From Phallus indusiatus (taxonomy: Eukaryota; Basidiomycota; Agaricomycetes; Phallales; Phallaceae), in NCBI GenBank assembly GCA_027605045.1, contig JAQFWX010000016.1, positions 712,551 to 776,550 of the forward strand: a stretch of 64,000 nt of DNA, in the 5' to 3' direction. This document shows, one piece after another, positions 10,356 through 23,326 of the stretch. The position numbers were made by a program, and so were the translations under genes. The notes below the pieces were generated by a model, which was not told where the DNA came from, searched no databases, and saw only the letters and a program-made list of their open reading frames with translations. Position 1 is the stretch's first letter. Each line of letters starts with the position of its first letter.

Positions 10356-12775
10356 ATGAGCCGAAGAACTCCAGCCCGCCCTTCTACAAGTAATGGCACC
10401 TCTTCTCCTTCAACATCCGCATGTCCAAACAAAGTCGCTGGACTAGATACCCAAACTGGACCTCGTACAAGTTTACAATACCCACTAAGCTATTCACCGA
10501 ACATCATAGGCCTGTGAGTTGTCTTTTGCGCCGTTCTTTGCGTTTCTCATCAGCCTGTATTCTGACACACTCTTCTTCTAACACCAGAGACGTTTTGGAC
10601 CATGTTAATCTCATGCATTTTCGTAAAAAACCTTCATGGTTAGACTTCAGAGGCTCGCCACCTAAGAGAGCATTAGACTTGGGATGTGGTGTACGTTCAA
10701 ATCTCCGTCGATCATCGGATTTTCTTTCCTGCGATTCTTACTGTCCGCATGCCATTTTGAATAGTCTGGAGGTGAGACGTCCGTTCAGCTGTCTTTTCAT
10801 GCACCATCTCAATCATAACCTTTCACAACTACCAAGCCTGGATCTTGGATGCCGCAAAACAATGGCCCGTACGTTTTTTCTCATCGTACTCCTCATTGTT
10901 GATTATCAAGCCTGAATGACGTCATGATATTTAGTCCTCCTACTTCGTACGTCTCGATATTCACTGCGTCTTGTGCTTAGAAGATACACATGATCAATAA
11001 TAACTTTCTAGGTTGGATATGACATTGCCAAAATTCAACCTAATCACAATGTTCTACCGCTCATAATCTCGGAGCGAATCTGCTGGTACCAAGGGGATTT
11101 GTAAGTACCGGTTTCAAGAAAGTCATCAGACTTAACGTTTTTGACTGAATATCATAAACTGACTCTATTCAAAAACAAGTTTGAAAGAAAAATTTCCTTT
11201 TGAAGACGATTTTTTTGATTATATTCATATTTCGCATATCGCTTGGGGTGTACCGGAGAATGCTGTACGTAATAAGCCCAATTTTCCTTTGACCCTTTGT
11301 CTCGGTGCTGACTTCTTTTTGGTAGTGGGATGGTTTATTCGAAGTAACGATCCACAACCTTTTGTTTTTCACAGGTATAGTCTAAGCCCTTGTCGTTTAG
11401 GAAATTGTCCGCGTTCTCCGGCCTGGTGGAGCGGTAGAGATAGAAGAAGAAGGTGGGCGCCTATCCCGTTTACTTTTGCTTCCGTTGCTTTTTCTTAATC
11501 TGCTTCCGTTGATAAGATATCCTTTTCCCAACACTTCCTCGATCATATACTCTCAAAACGAAACAAACGAGACCACTTTCTTACATCAAGAATCTCGACA
11601 CTATTATCTCAATATCTCCACTGAATGAACCCATCCCGGTTCCTCATGCGCACGCATTGATAGAGTCCCTTTTTTATGGCGTATTTGAGAAGCGAATGAT
11701 TAATCCCCGTCCAACCTGTAAGTCAAATTTCCGTCCCTGCTTTTAATCAAAAAAAACAGGGGGAGGGAAGATTTACTTCGTTCACGATCTGATTGGATCC
11801 ACTTTTGCAGCCATCATACCGCATCATCTAAATATCCATTTTAGAAAAGTTACGAGTACAGCTCCACTAGAATATCCCTTTCCTCCACCTCCGCTATCCC
11901 GTCTTCGCTTACATGACATCGCTTCATCTGAAATATCTCGGAGCCGACCAGAGTCGCAAACATATTCTTCCTTTGGATCGCGATCGTCCGTGTCATCGCT
12001 AGATTCGTCAGATCAGGGCCGATCAAGCCTCGATTCTCCGGACTCACCGGGGTCGCGACGGCATAGTAGACCTTCGCGACAAATACCACCTCAACATTAT
12101 TCAAGGACAAAACCACTTCCACCACCGCCACAGCACCAATACGCACAACCTTTACATCCGCAACTGCAACCGACTACAACGCTGTCTTCGCACTCGCCCT
12201 CATCTTCAATATCAGAACCCGCTGCTCAAACCCACAAGCTGACATTCGGGTCATTCAAACCTACCACGGGCATTCCTCTTTTCCCACCGGTCACAGCCGA
12301 GATCAACAGTCGCAACCTCGCTCTCCAGCTCAACACAGTCTACCAGCGCATTGCAGCATGCAAAGAATCAATGTGGACAGAGCTTCAACGCCGACTCGCA
12401 CTAAGACGCGCAGGGATGGAAGATCTCCTTGCTAACTTAGGGTGGGATGAAGAAGCAGAAGGTATAATCGACGAAAGCACCACGCCGCGGGAAACCCAGG
12501 AACGTGCGTTGTTTGATGGCTTTATAATGCGCTTTGAACGGGATATGCGGTATCGCACGGCGCTGGCGGATTCTATCGAGACTGCGTTGGGGTGGCAGCG
12601 TCCCCAGCCCGCACCGATGAGCAAGTATGAAAGACAACGCGCAATGGAGCTTGAAGATGCCGTTATTGAAGCTGCGAAGGCTGAAGCACGAATGGATATC
12701 AATGGATATACACAGTTTTCTAGGTCGTGTAAAACATTTATAGGATTCAAGGAGATCAAGAAGAGTCAAGGTTGA
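10356..12775 (+). CDS. SAM-dependent methyltransferase (class I) with long C-terminal extension
   Basis: The start ATG opens MSRRTPARPSTSNG, a Ser/Thr/Pro-rich disordered N-terminus. Later exons give ALDLGCG (motif I, SAM binding), a TWILDAAKQWP helix, YDIAKIQP (motif II acidic position), FPFEDDFFDYIHI (motif IV) and EIVRVLRPGGAVEIEEE (motif V/VI), which is the order of class I methyltransferases. Next comes DILFPTLPRSY and HALIESLFYGVFEKR, seen in fungal relatives of this type. The large last exon (11811-12775) holds a Ser/Pro-rich linker and a helical tail ending KTFIGFKEIKKSQG. Introns are short, for example after DGLFE and after INPRPT. The substrate is unknown. The tail could be a dimerisation or targeting region (inference). 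Confidence 0.85.
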
Positions 12776-13367
12776 GAATGAGGATGAGTGGATGAATGAT
12801 GACCAAAATAACCCGATATATATTGCATTGGATCGGAAGGGGTGTCAATGTTAGTATGTATCTCTAGTAGTATGCGCTAATCCAGGGCTGTTATATATTG
12901 GTTGGATAGGAGGATCAACTCGCTGTATCAATGAATATTTATGTACATACTCATCTAACATGTATTTCTATGGCTAGAAGAGTATATATCGCTTTCCTGA
13001 CACTAGAAGAAAAGCTTAAGCTTTCCAGGACTTGGCAATTATTCCAATCTGCAATTCCGGATTTTCTGCCGTATGCACATTCACTAAACAATATCGTTCG
13101 TACAAGTGCATTACAAGAGTTAATGAGAGATGGATTACTTGAAATTTGAAGCTGAAGCTCGAAATTGAAGCAGCAAGCATGATGCTGCGATGCATGCAGA
13201 ACTGCGGAGTCCGGACATGCAAAATTGAAACTCCTACAAGCCTGCTCTAGCTTTTGTCTCCATTCGGGGAATTCGGCCACCATGTCAACCATGATACAAC
13301 TCGCTGCTGTTCTGAATAATATTGCGACAAAGCGATTGTTCCCATCTCGCCACCTATTCTCCCAATA
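12776..13367. other. Intergenic between methyltransferase and serine hydrolase
   Basis: This is an AT-rich 3' flank followed by the upstream region of the next gene, which lies in the same orientation. Overlapping short ORFs on both strands (12931-13149 and 12951-13373) are mutually exclusive shadows, and no domain is visible. Confidence 0.5.
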
Positions 13368-15569
13368 ATGCATTGGGCAACAGAAATACTAGTGAATTAC
13401 CTTCTCTCTTCATTTTTCATCGTCGCTGCCAGCCCAGTTCCAAATCAGGCACCCTTCTCCAGAGATCAAAGCCCAAATTTCCAGCCAATTTTAGACGACG
13501 AGTTCGAAGGGTGGCTGAATGATGTTGGGTACAACTGGGGTATGAACGGCGTTGCTATTGCTGTGGTACGCAGGACGAAAGACTCAGCTGGACAATGGGA
13601 CGGGTGGGTCACCGAGTCGAAGGGATATGGAATTGCTGATAGATGGGGACATGTCGTTAATGAGGATGTGCGTTGAGCTTAATCTTTTTCAAGTAACTGC
13701 ACGCTCATCCCTTTTGCCAGACACTTTTTGGGATTGGCTCTAACACTAAACTCTTTACTGCGCTCGCGATCGGCATGCTTGTCCAAGATAAAACGTACCC
13801 ACTCGTTAGCTGGGATACTAAAGTCAAAGATATCATCCCAAATGGAGAATGGGTACTGCAAAATCCCTCTATGCAGCAGAATGCCACTGTTGTTGATATT
13901 CTTAGTCATCGTACCGGTCTTCCAAACCACGATTTGAGCTATGGCCAGACTGATACACTCCGCTCCATAGTTAGTCTTTCAATTATATTCGTTACGGCAA
14001 TCAGTCTTACGTGAACATGTATACTCAGATATTAAAGCTGAGGCATTTGCGTCCATCAGCTGGATTCAGAGAGATGTGAGTGAAATTAAATAGCGATATT
14101 AATAATGTAGAATTCACGTTTATCTTAGGTTTCAATATAATAATCGTACGTGAACCGTCACACGTTTCCAAACCATTTACCTTTTTATTTTCAGAAATGT
14201 ATATGACGGCTGCCTACATAGTCAAATGTCTGACGAACAATACGTTGCAAGAATATGTCACCGAAAAGATATTCAAGCCTCTTGGGATGGACGCGTCCAC
14301 ATATAGCTTCGACAAGGCCACAGTTGGCGAAGGATTTGCCGACGGATTCGTTGGTGTCGAAACAGGTCATTCAGAGGGCAAGGGGAGAGATAAAGTCATA
14401 TACAAACCTACTCCCCATTATGATTTACACGGAAACATTTCTATTGGCGCTGGTGCAGGTGGCGTTATTTCAAATGTCAAGGATCTAGTAAGTATTTCCA
14501 AGAGACTAGTCATACCTCTGACTTAAGTTGGAAAGACACGATGGCTACAGACTTTACTCCTCATGGGACGTCATCCTGTCACTAATAAGCAGATTATCCT
14601 CGCAGCTGCAATCACAAAAGCAGCCGAAGGTGTATCCGTGCGTGTCCCAATCCCTCCCGATCCTTCTGTGAGCCCAATGGTATATGGTTTTGGCCAAGGA
14701 AGCTATTCGTTCCGAGGACACTATGTACGTGTGCACGGCACGGCACCGTCTCGTAATAATGATACTAATCAGTTCGATCTATTCAGCTTGTTGAACACAC
14801 CGGCGGTATAATCGGACATAATACTCTCATCTCTCGCGCACCGTACGATGGAATAGGCATCGCCATTCTAACAAACACTTTTCCTCCTAGTGCTCCTGTT
14901 TTAATGGACTTGGTGAAATGGAGACTGTATGAGAAAGCGCTAAATCTGGATCATATCGACTGGGAGTCTAAGTGAGTTTTTCACATATCCTCGTTTCTGA
15001 TTTCACAAATTCTCCTCAGAATTCCTATCCCACAAGTAACTGCTGGAAGTCCACCAAGAAAATTATCGATACCAACGACGTTCCCCCTCCACTTTTATAC
15101 CGGGGTATACACCAACCCAGCCTACGGCAAAATCATAATTTGTCCCTTTGACACTTCTTCAATTCAGTCCCAAACTCAGCTTTCTCACTGCCACACCACT
15201 GTATCCGATGTGTCTCAAGCCTATAACCGCACTCAAAAACCCGATCTCGTCTTTTCTTGGGACAAATACTTGTCCACACACGTCCTGATGATGCATTCCA
15301 ACAAAGACATGTTTGAAGCGCAACCAATCATAATCTATCCTCCGCCTTTCCCCGATTCCACTGACCGGAAAGACGACGATAAACCATTTGCTTTTGATCA
15401 AATGGCGTTGACGATGAATGCATCTGCGACGTTCGTTACAAGCGTAAATGAGGAAATTTCGGGAATTGCGATTCAAAATATTTGGGGTGCTGGGATAGGT
15501 GCCAAAGAATTAGAAGGGACGAGTAAGGAGACTGCGGAAGTGTGGTTTGATAGAATTGGAGGATTATGA
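13368..15569 (+). CDS. Secreted beta-lactamase-fold serine hydrolase
   Basis: ATG at 13368 opens MHWATEILVNYLLSSFFIVA, a signal peptide ending near ASPVP. After a 50-nt intron the frame gives TLFGIGSNTKLFTALAIGML, where SNTK is the SxxK catalytic box. Then come DILSHRTGLPNHD and FQYNN followed by MYMTAAYIV, where YNN is the YxN box, and IFKPLGMDASTY. A later exon has LVEHTGGIIGHNTLI, where HTG is the KTG-equivalent box. The C-terminal region (15020-15569) is a beta-rich domain typical of the fungal members. Family PF00144 includes D-aminopeptidase, esterase and lactonase activities. The substrate cannot be told, and antibiotic resistance is not implied. All three motifs are present and I see no break. 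Confidence 0.9.
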
Positions 15570-15850
15570 TGTTTCTTTCCACGACGGGATTATGTAAACG
15601 TGAAATGAAAAATTTTGTAGGTATTATATGTAGGTATTCGATACTTGGTTTACGAGGAGATTAAGGGCGGCGGATCAATTGAATGCCAGATATATGTTGA
15701 AATCAGTATCATAGAGCCGATGCATTCATTACGAGTTTAGGTACTTTACATAGTTTTTCTCTTTTGGCGCATTAATTGGATTAAGCTTTTGCGAGTAATA
15801 TATATTTCAACAAGAAATGGATCCCAAGCATTCGGCCCTTGTGCTAAAGC
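15570..15850. other. Convergent intergenic region
   Basis: This is the spacer between the tail-to-tail serine hydrolase (+) and DUF6533 copy C (-). It is AT-rich and probably holds both 3' untranslated regions. Nothing else was seen. Confidence 0.5.
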
Positions 15851-17523
15851 TTAGAAATTGTCGTCCTCATCGCCTTCTTCCATCATAAGCAAAGGCGTTT
15901 TTAATTCCATGATAATAGATTCATGCATCTGTTGGAATTTATCTTGAAACGAGACCGGTAGCAATGTTGCACTGCCAGTGTGATCATGACTGCCAATGGC
16001 TTCAACTGCTGCACAGTTGCATTTACGAAGATCCAGGGTAAAATCTCCAACAGTAATGGCAACCAGACTTGAAGATATATATCAAAAAAATGAAATCAGC
16101 GAGAGGATATTGATTTACTTACATGAGTTCGAAAATCTCTATAGAATGCGTTACCACGGGCTCGAGAACCTGATGAAGATTTTATGACAGAAAATGGACA
16201 TTAAAGGGTATGGGTGATACTCAGGGCTTACTTGATTAGAAATTAGTGAGACAATTACGAAAACTACAGTTAAGCTGAATCACTGAGATGGAATATCGGG
16301 AAATCTTTTCTGATTGAACACTCACCTACATCTTATTATACCTATATATTTCTTGGTCGTTGTATAGCTCAAGACCTCGATAAAACTCACTTTGTCTGAG
16401 AAGTACGGTGATAATATCATTCGGGCTTTGCAGACCCGCTTCGCGCTTCAATTTCCACGTATTCCAAATATCTCTCGTGGAGATCGAGAAGGCAACAAGA
16501 TCGACCATGCCGAAAAAAGCATCAGCGATCCCGGATAGGAGTTTCGGACCTATGCATTATTATGGATAAGTCTGGCATCTGGCCCTCTTTTTATTCCGAT
16601 GTACCTAATGGACTAAAAAAGGTGGAAGGGTAAGGATCTTTGAAGACGAAATGTTTGTTTTTAACGCCGATCAGCGACCTGGGTTTTTGTCTCTGGACTG
16701 CACATTCTGCGCCCTGGGAACTGGAACTAAACGAATGTGCAGTCCGGAGACAAAAAAACCAGATCACTGATCAGGTGGCTTGATATGGACACCCTTACCT
16801 GGCCACGGTAGAATAATCTAAGTATTTAATAAGACACCCACTTGCGCCTAGCTTAGAAGATATGATATGCACCTAGAATTGAAGTAATCAATGCTACAGT
16901 ACACCCAAGGATCAACGCCGTCATGAACAGCTTGTTTCTCTTCCCAATTGCGTATACTCGAGCGATTAATAGTCCTACAATAATTTGTATTGAGCTCATC
17001 TGAATGGTAGACCACCGACCTTGTACACCGATAACCAACAATATAAAAAACAATCCCGCGATCGCTTCAGGAATGACGCAAAGTCTCAAAATTTTATCGA
17101 TGATTTATTGAGCTTACATACGATGAGCCCAAAGCACCTACCTCGTGATCTGTGAGAAATTAGTTAAAAATATTATAATCTCAAACAACGTTGGAAAGAC
17201 ATGGCTTACTATTCTCAAGACAACTACAAGAAAAAGGCCTTGAATAATCAAAACACTGTATTTTGTACAGATATAGAGAAACCCCGGAAGGCTCAATGGC
17301 TTGGACCATATGTATTCTATCTCTTGTGGAAATTTCAAGATGATTGAATATAAGATGACGGCTTCTCAGAAGTCAGCACTGTGAAGATGTTTTGGAAATG
17401 TCTCACTAAAAGCACTGATAGTGATATATCTAGCAAGGTATCTATTTTCGGTGAAAACGATAAGATAGGACGGTGTTGAAAAGAAATCACATACAGGTAA
17501 TATACATCCTGAATATCATGCAT
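15851..17523 (-). CDS. DUF6533-like multi-pass membrane protein, copy C
   Basis: On the - strand, exons give ILKFPQEIEYIWSKPLSLPG (the DUF6533 signature), a helix LIIQGLFLVVVLRI, then IAGLFFILLVIGVQ and GLLIARVYAIGKRNKLF. Next are GIADAFFGMVDLVAF and DIWNTWKLKREAGLQSPND, then the C-terminal DFTLDLRKCNCAA, MHESIIMELK and an acidic end. The start is uncertain: I use the ATG at 17523 (MHDIQDVYY) because it gives an N-terminus of a length like the paralogs, but an ATG at 17646 is also possible. The intron 16550-16872 is about 320 nt, far longer than its counterparts, because of an inserted hairpin element. Confidence 0.72.
16669..16772. repeat. Hairpin (MITE-like) element inside an intron of copy C
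   Basis: Two arms, 16669-16706 and 16734-16772, are near-perfect reverse complements. Each holds TGTC(T/C)C(T/G)GACTGCACATT or its complement and the outer GATCAG...CTGGTTTTT block. A 27-nt spacer separates them. This would fold into a strong stem of about 38 bp. It resembles a miniature inverted-repeat element, but I could not confirm a target duplication. Confidence 0.75.
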
Positions 17524-19736
17524 GTCGGAGGTCTCGCATACATAAGTCATAGCAAAACTCAGCGCTCTCCTCATTTGAAAGGAATTTGCGGAAAGAGAGT
17601 TTGGGAGGGTTTGAAGGCTTTCCGAAGCATTCTTTCGGGATGTCAAACTCTAGCTCAATAAATACTTAAGGATGGTCGCAAAACGAATAGGCATGATGAT
17701 TCCGAACAGAATCGGCAACAATTCTGTCGAGTTGAGCGTGTGAATCTGCTATTTGTGAAATAAATCCGACTGAATGACAATTCACTTGATTGTAATTAAT
17801 GGTGCCGGACGAAGTTCGATAAGGACTAAGGACCCCTGATAACCAGCATTAATCCGTAATAGGTATTTTCGGGCTTCCCAAAGTGCTTTGGAACCCTCAT
17901 TTCAGACCTCATGCCGGGTCTTTTGACAGGTGTTGAGAGTGCCTAAATTCAGGTAGGATGGTGTTCGTTGGAATACTTTTATTGTAGATTTATTTTTTCT
18001 CCAATAGTCAGCAACCGTACACAACTAGCATGGACACTTGGACTCGTTTTTTCTCAAGCTTTTTCGACAACACATCGTACCCTCAGACCTATATCCCTTA
18101 TTTTTCAATGGCAGACTTAAAACTTTGATCTATACCACAAAGCCTTCTCCAGAGCATCCATTCTCCCCAACTTGAAAGAATTCCTCGGCACACTTCTGGT
18201 TATTCCAGCTGAAGCTTCAAACAACTCCCTTCAAATGATATTGATGTCGCGGACACTCTTGAATTTCGATTTTTATGAGGCAGTACTGTCCAATTTTTGG
18301 ACCGAAACTGTCTCCACATTTCGGGCCAAAATCGGCATCCTGAAAGGCCGGAGCGACTGGATGGGCCTCAATTCCAATTTTTTGACCGGGCCGGAAGGCC
18401 ATTTTTTGAGCATTTTCGGATATGGCATGGACGCTAATTATCTGGGGTCCTGTTCAACACATTACACCAAGCTACTGTAATGATTCAGAAAATCAACGTA
18501 AATGTAAATAATTTCCCAATAAATACTGTTTGCAACATTATTCTTAATTTCTATTGATCCCGTCGACGCTTGGACATTTGTGGAAGGAAGGGAGCGGGAC
18601 ACCAATCCGGAAACGGAAGAAGAAAGAAGTCGATGTCACTGGAATCAATTCAAGTGATTCTAAAGCATCTGACTTTCTCATGCACTAAAATCCCCAAGCA
18701 GGCTCTTTTGGCTGCTGTATCTTAGTACAGAATCTTCGTGCGTTCCAAGGGTTTAGAAGTTATTGGGCGCCGCTACTAAGCCGCCCTCATTATACAATAC
18801 TCAATTAGGCTGACTTTCGCTGAAGAAATAGACGAACGTTTAGGTTTGTCTATTAAAAGGGACTCCTGGGAGAAGTATATATTTATATGGCCTAATTACT
18901 TTCTTTGCAGTGATGTGGGCAGTGAAATGCAAGCCTATTGATATAGACTTCGCTGCCGTTTGACAGTTCCAGGACGACATTCTTCCCGACGTGTTGTTGA
19001 AAATTCACTAGCTTCACTCGGTATGTGTTGTATCGAGGGTATATCCATAAGAAGTACCTTGTATCTGCTCTCATCATGAAGTCGGATGGTCCAATAAACG
19101 TTGCCTTAAATCACTATGGTACAATGGCGAGCTATACTGTTTGTCCTTTGCCGACATTTTCATATTTGCTTCTACTGCTCACGCTCCAGTAAATATAATA
19201 TTTAACCTTCGTTATTAATTCATTTACACGCTGTTATTATTTCTCCAACAGTGCTAGCGTTGGTAGCTTCTTCGTTCGCCTCTTTGTTGCCCGCTATTGC
19301 CTCATGTCACGACATACATACCGGGCCGGGAATATTGCATTAGCCCTTCTTTTTGTGCAATTCGCTTCACAGAATACACGCGCGGGTCTCTTACTATCAT
19401 GGTTCAACGTTCAACATTCACTTCTGCAGTTCTGATTCCAAGCGCCGGTGATGCAAATTCTGTGATTGGTATTACGTATGTCTTGCTTGCAATATTTAGT
19501 TCTAAAGATATACTCACTCCGCTCATTAGACTGTGTGCAACCTGGAACCATTCGAATATATTACGTATACATGACAATCAACGTTTCGTATAGCCGCTAC
19601 TTTCCAGAAGCAATGCTTTTAAATATACCACTAGGGCCTATTGGTTATTACTGGATAATACCTCTGCTATTGCTACTAAATCTTTGAATCTTCAATACGA
19701 TTTGACATATACTGCCCCGTCGACTTCTCTGCCACT
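17524..19736. other. Intergenic, 2.2 kb, no supported gene
   Basis: The region lies upstream of copy C (-) and downstream of copy D (-). A segment near 18290-18420 is richer in G and C than its surroundings and contains paired motifs (CCAATTTTTGGACCG and CCAATTTTTTGACCG), so it looks like repeat sequence. ORFs at 18172-18480, 18892-19077 and 19297-19593 have no recognisable domain. Confidence 0.4.
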
Positions 19737-21442
19737 TCAAGCACATTCTGATTGATCTTGTGTGGCAACAGATCCCGGGTGAGTTCCTTCTACCACCGAT
19801 CTAGCGTGATTATCGTCCCCTTCGTGGCTCGTCTCTGCGTCTCCATGGTCGCCCATCTCCACGAGAATAGATTGATGTATATAGTGTACCAGGTTTCGAA
19901 ATTGAATATTAGGCAACGTTACGTTTCTAGCTCGAATCATCGGAGAATTTTGCCGACGAAGATCCAGAGTGAAATGGGTAATCATAATTGCGGACAAGCT
20001 TGCAAATTAAACATCAAACATATACCAGTGCAAATGAAATAATAATCTTACGTTCTTTGATGAGGTCAAAGCAGATGTGGTTAAGGTCTGAAAAGATAGC
20101 TAAGTCGTGCGATAAATTGATTATCTGATACTATACTTGCATTGATAAACTACTCATGAGTAGAAGAAATAAAAGTCAGTCATATTAAACAAGCATGCTT
20201 GAAACTCACTTCAGCAATGACCGTAGCCACGAAAGTGATAATTACGACAAAACTTGCAAAAATTTGAAGTCAGATAGTAATAATGCAACTCCCGTGAGAA
20301 CACGCACCCAAATCTCGAAACAACTGCAGAAGTTACCAACTTTGTTTAGAATACGTTGCTAGCTCATTCGGGAAGTTCACTTAAAACTTACGCTGTTTGA
20401 GCAGTACAGCGACAAGCCCACCGTTAGTTTGAATGCCATTTTCACGCTTTAGTTTCTATGTGTCCCAAACCTTCCACCAGCATGTACCGAAGGTCAATAA
20501 ATCGGTTAGAATGGTGCAGATATTCCCAAACAATGTAATTTTGACTTGTTCAGCTAGTTTCGCAGTGTTAATGGGTCAATGTCAACGTCAACTATTATAA
20601 CGTACTGCTGAAGCTGGAAAATACATTGCTAAGTAATCTCAACAGTGGTCTGACCTAGTTTACTCACTTGGCAGTGCATCCCTCAAATACGACAGTATCT
20701 ACATTGATAAATGAGTACATTTTTCCTTGCATTCAACACGCCGTGATTTACTGTAAAGGCCTACAGCATTTCCTCCCATAAATAAACAGACCAAGACCCC
20801 GACTATAACCGTATTTCCTTGACACACTGAAATTGCTCGGATGATCAATATGCCTATACTATTCAACAATTTTCTCTGCATTTCATAAAACGCGGTGACT
20901 GACCTTGGATGCCGACGTACACAAAAAGGTCTAGGACATTTCCTACATTGGCAACATCGTTGCACAAGCTTGTAATTGTTCGATAGTTTCCTAATGTCTC
21001 AGGAGAATTGAAAACTTACCTCCCAGACTAGGAAGGCGCAATTAGTAACGCACGTGGCCTTTGAAGGTTCATAACTTGACTTACGGACAAAAATGCCAGC
21101 CAGACAGCCTGTCCTTGAAAAATCAAAGTACCATATCTTGCGAAAATATAAAGCAAATTTATGAGACCAAATGACCCGGTCCACATATATTGTAATTCTT
21201 CAGATATGGCTAGAATATTGGTATAAAGAAGAAGTGCTGGTGTTAAGTGCATTTTAGTAAACGGTTTTTTTTGTTCAAGTTCATATCATACCCAAGTTGC
21301 TAATGACCGTCAAATTAAAGACATAACTTGATACCTTGAATATTTAGAAGGGTTCCGTAATTACAACAGGAACACACTTTTGATATGCTTCTTGAATGTT
21401 TTCATTTGCTTGAAAGGTGGCATTATTGGTGCTGTTGCTCAT
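19737..21442 (-). CDS. DUF6533-like multi-pass membrane protein, copy D
   Basis: The - strand start ATG at 21442 opens MSNSTNNATFQANENIQEAY and is followed by a GTGTTC donor. The next exons give ALLLYTNILAISEELQYMWT, in which EELQYMW is a variant of the EIEYIW signature, then FGLINLLYIFARYGTLIFQG. The middle exons (about 20000-21000) contain further helices but their borders are hard to set. The last exon gives ITHFTLDLRRQNSPM, then YIHQSILVEMGDHGD and an acidic tail. The order is that of the family. Function is unknown. The middle of this gene is the least certain part of the five copies, so a defect there cannot be excluded. Confidence 0.65.
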
Positions 21443-23106
21443 TTTGAGGGGAAAGTAGAGTTGGGAATACTGAAGGATGTTTCCACAGATATATGTGCAA
21501 GCCTGATTGATGTATGTTATGTGATTCAACCAGAACCTGAGTTCACAAGATTAGCATTGCAACACAAGGAAGTAAAACTGTAGCTGAGGATCATATTTGC
21601 GTCCTATAATTGCGTAGCAAAGCCTTAGAGATAAATAGATTCTTCGCGATTGGCTGATAATTTAGGATCGGATTTGAAGGTCATCACATTCAAACAAAGC
21701 CCTGGAAGTTATTCGTCAATGGCTAAACACACCAGACTGGTTTCGGAAGCAATCGCAATATCGGATATGGCGTAGTCCATGTTGACTGATAATTTGTTGA
21801 GGTAATATCTCAAGTTCGACGGTCGACGACATCCACATCAAGTGATTTATAGTATCTTTGTACTCTGATAGTGACTATTGCATGATGATGCAGCTAAATT
21901 GTGGCGTGACTGGATCTTCGGTCAATTGAGTTGAGTTACAGTATGCAGAGTAATCATTGGGAGCCGACGTACCATAAACCCCCCCTATCAGGATGGTATT
22001 TGCACATCTGAAGCTTTTGATGTCCAAACAACGTACTACACTGCAGCGCACATGATATTGAGTGGTAGAAATAAAGGTTGTGGATGGGTTTCTGTTGCTA
22101 ATTCCTGTTGTGATATATGCATGACAAACCCTTCTTTCCTTTCCATGAAATGCGTGCGGATACGCCGGAACTAGCCGAGTCAGAAAATACACCGCCCCTG
22201 GTTCCCCTCTTTTTAGGAGTTCAGGTACTTCGGGATGAAAAACACTTTGTCCACATTATTGACTTTGAGTTTAAGTTACATCTAAAGGAGGTAACGAGAT
22301 GCGATTGAATATGGTTCGTGAGTCGTCAATCACATCGTAAGCCTCATTGTTTCCGAGCACGCACCAGTTATGACAAGCCATTAGTTTTTTTGATGAATTC
22401 CTTGGCCGGGACATTTTACAAACATGATCTCAAAAAGATCAAAACAGCGCGGAGATTAACTTGAGGGTGGACCGTGCCAACCACGTGCCAAGTCCCTCGC
22501 CTTTAATATCCTTCCACCGCCGCGGATATGCTAGCATCTGGGCAAGAGGAGGCACGGCTAAAAAAAAGTGACATCAACTACCCTAACAAGAATAAGCCCC
22601 TCTGAACTCGCCCACCCACTTACGTAATGGGCGTCTATTCCCATAAAAAGAAATTATGTCACGTCTGGTCACGCTGATGACGACTCCCCGAGTCATTACA
22701 TAATGGGCGTCAAATGTCCAAAAATGGCAGGTCCTTCCCATATGCTTGGTGAAGAGGAGAAAGCCCTCGAGAACATGAGCCACATCAATGCAAAAGCCAT
22801 TTTTTCTTCGCAGATGACTGTTGGCAGCTTGTGTGAGCAGAATTTATCTTATATTTAGGGTTAAAATTAGGGTTAACGCTAACGATAATAAAGGGTCATG
22901 GATCCCCCCACCCACCCTAGTCGCGGTCAGGGCGCCTATTTCTTGCCTCCTCTTGCATCTGGGAAAGATTTTTGCGTAGAAAGGACACCACTTCACTACG
23001 TTATTCCCTTGCATGCAGCAAGGGTTCACAAGGCACGTAGAAATTGCTTCCATGTACCACTTGTGGGTGCTACGGGTCGTCTCACGTGCACGGGTAACAC
23101 CGTGAC
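21443..23106. other. Intergenic with short repeats
   Basis: No gene is supported. The stretch holds two direct copies of TAATGGGCGTC (about 22624 and 22701), a telomere-like block TTTAGGGTTAAAATTAGGGT (22855-22874), and TTCCCTTGCATGCAGC (23004), also found near 4778. The sequence looks like old transposon or subtelomere-derived debris. Confidence 0.4.
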
Positions 23107-23309
23107 AGTGCGCGTGAACGACGGCCTCCGTCATCACCATCGTCACCTTCATCGAACTCGGGATCCTCTCTCCATACTTCTGACGTGGTTTATTTGGAGG
23201 ACCTTCTTGAAACTCCGGATGAGAGTGAAGACCCCGATGTTGACATTCAGGCTTGGGAATTCGGTTTAACGCCAGAACAACAAGAAGTGTATGACAAAGT
23301 ATCGAAAGA
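23107..23309 (+). pseudogene. Possible exon of a host gene interrupted by the transposon block
   Basis: The frame reads RERRPPSSPSSPSSNSGSS, then DVVYLEDLLETPDESEDPDV and IQAWEFGLTPEQQEVYDKV, and ends at a GTGAGTAATG donor-like site about 17 nt before the LTR. A CAG acceptor-like site lies at its 5' end. The acidic, low-repeat composition looks like real coding sequence but matches no family I know. A candidate 3' exon lies at 34947-35071, on the far side of the 11.6-kb block, and is in the matching phase. Whether the gene is still spliced across the block is unknown. Confidence 0.35.
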
Positions 23310-23326
23310 GTGAGTAATGTTGATAA

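Noticed and set aside
12385..12769. Two - strand ORFs of 110-124 codons
   Set aside because: They are antisense shadows of the last methyltransferase exon, whose frame has clear coding character.
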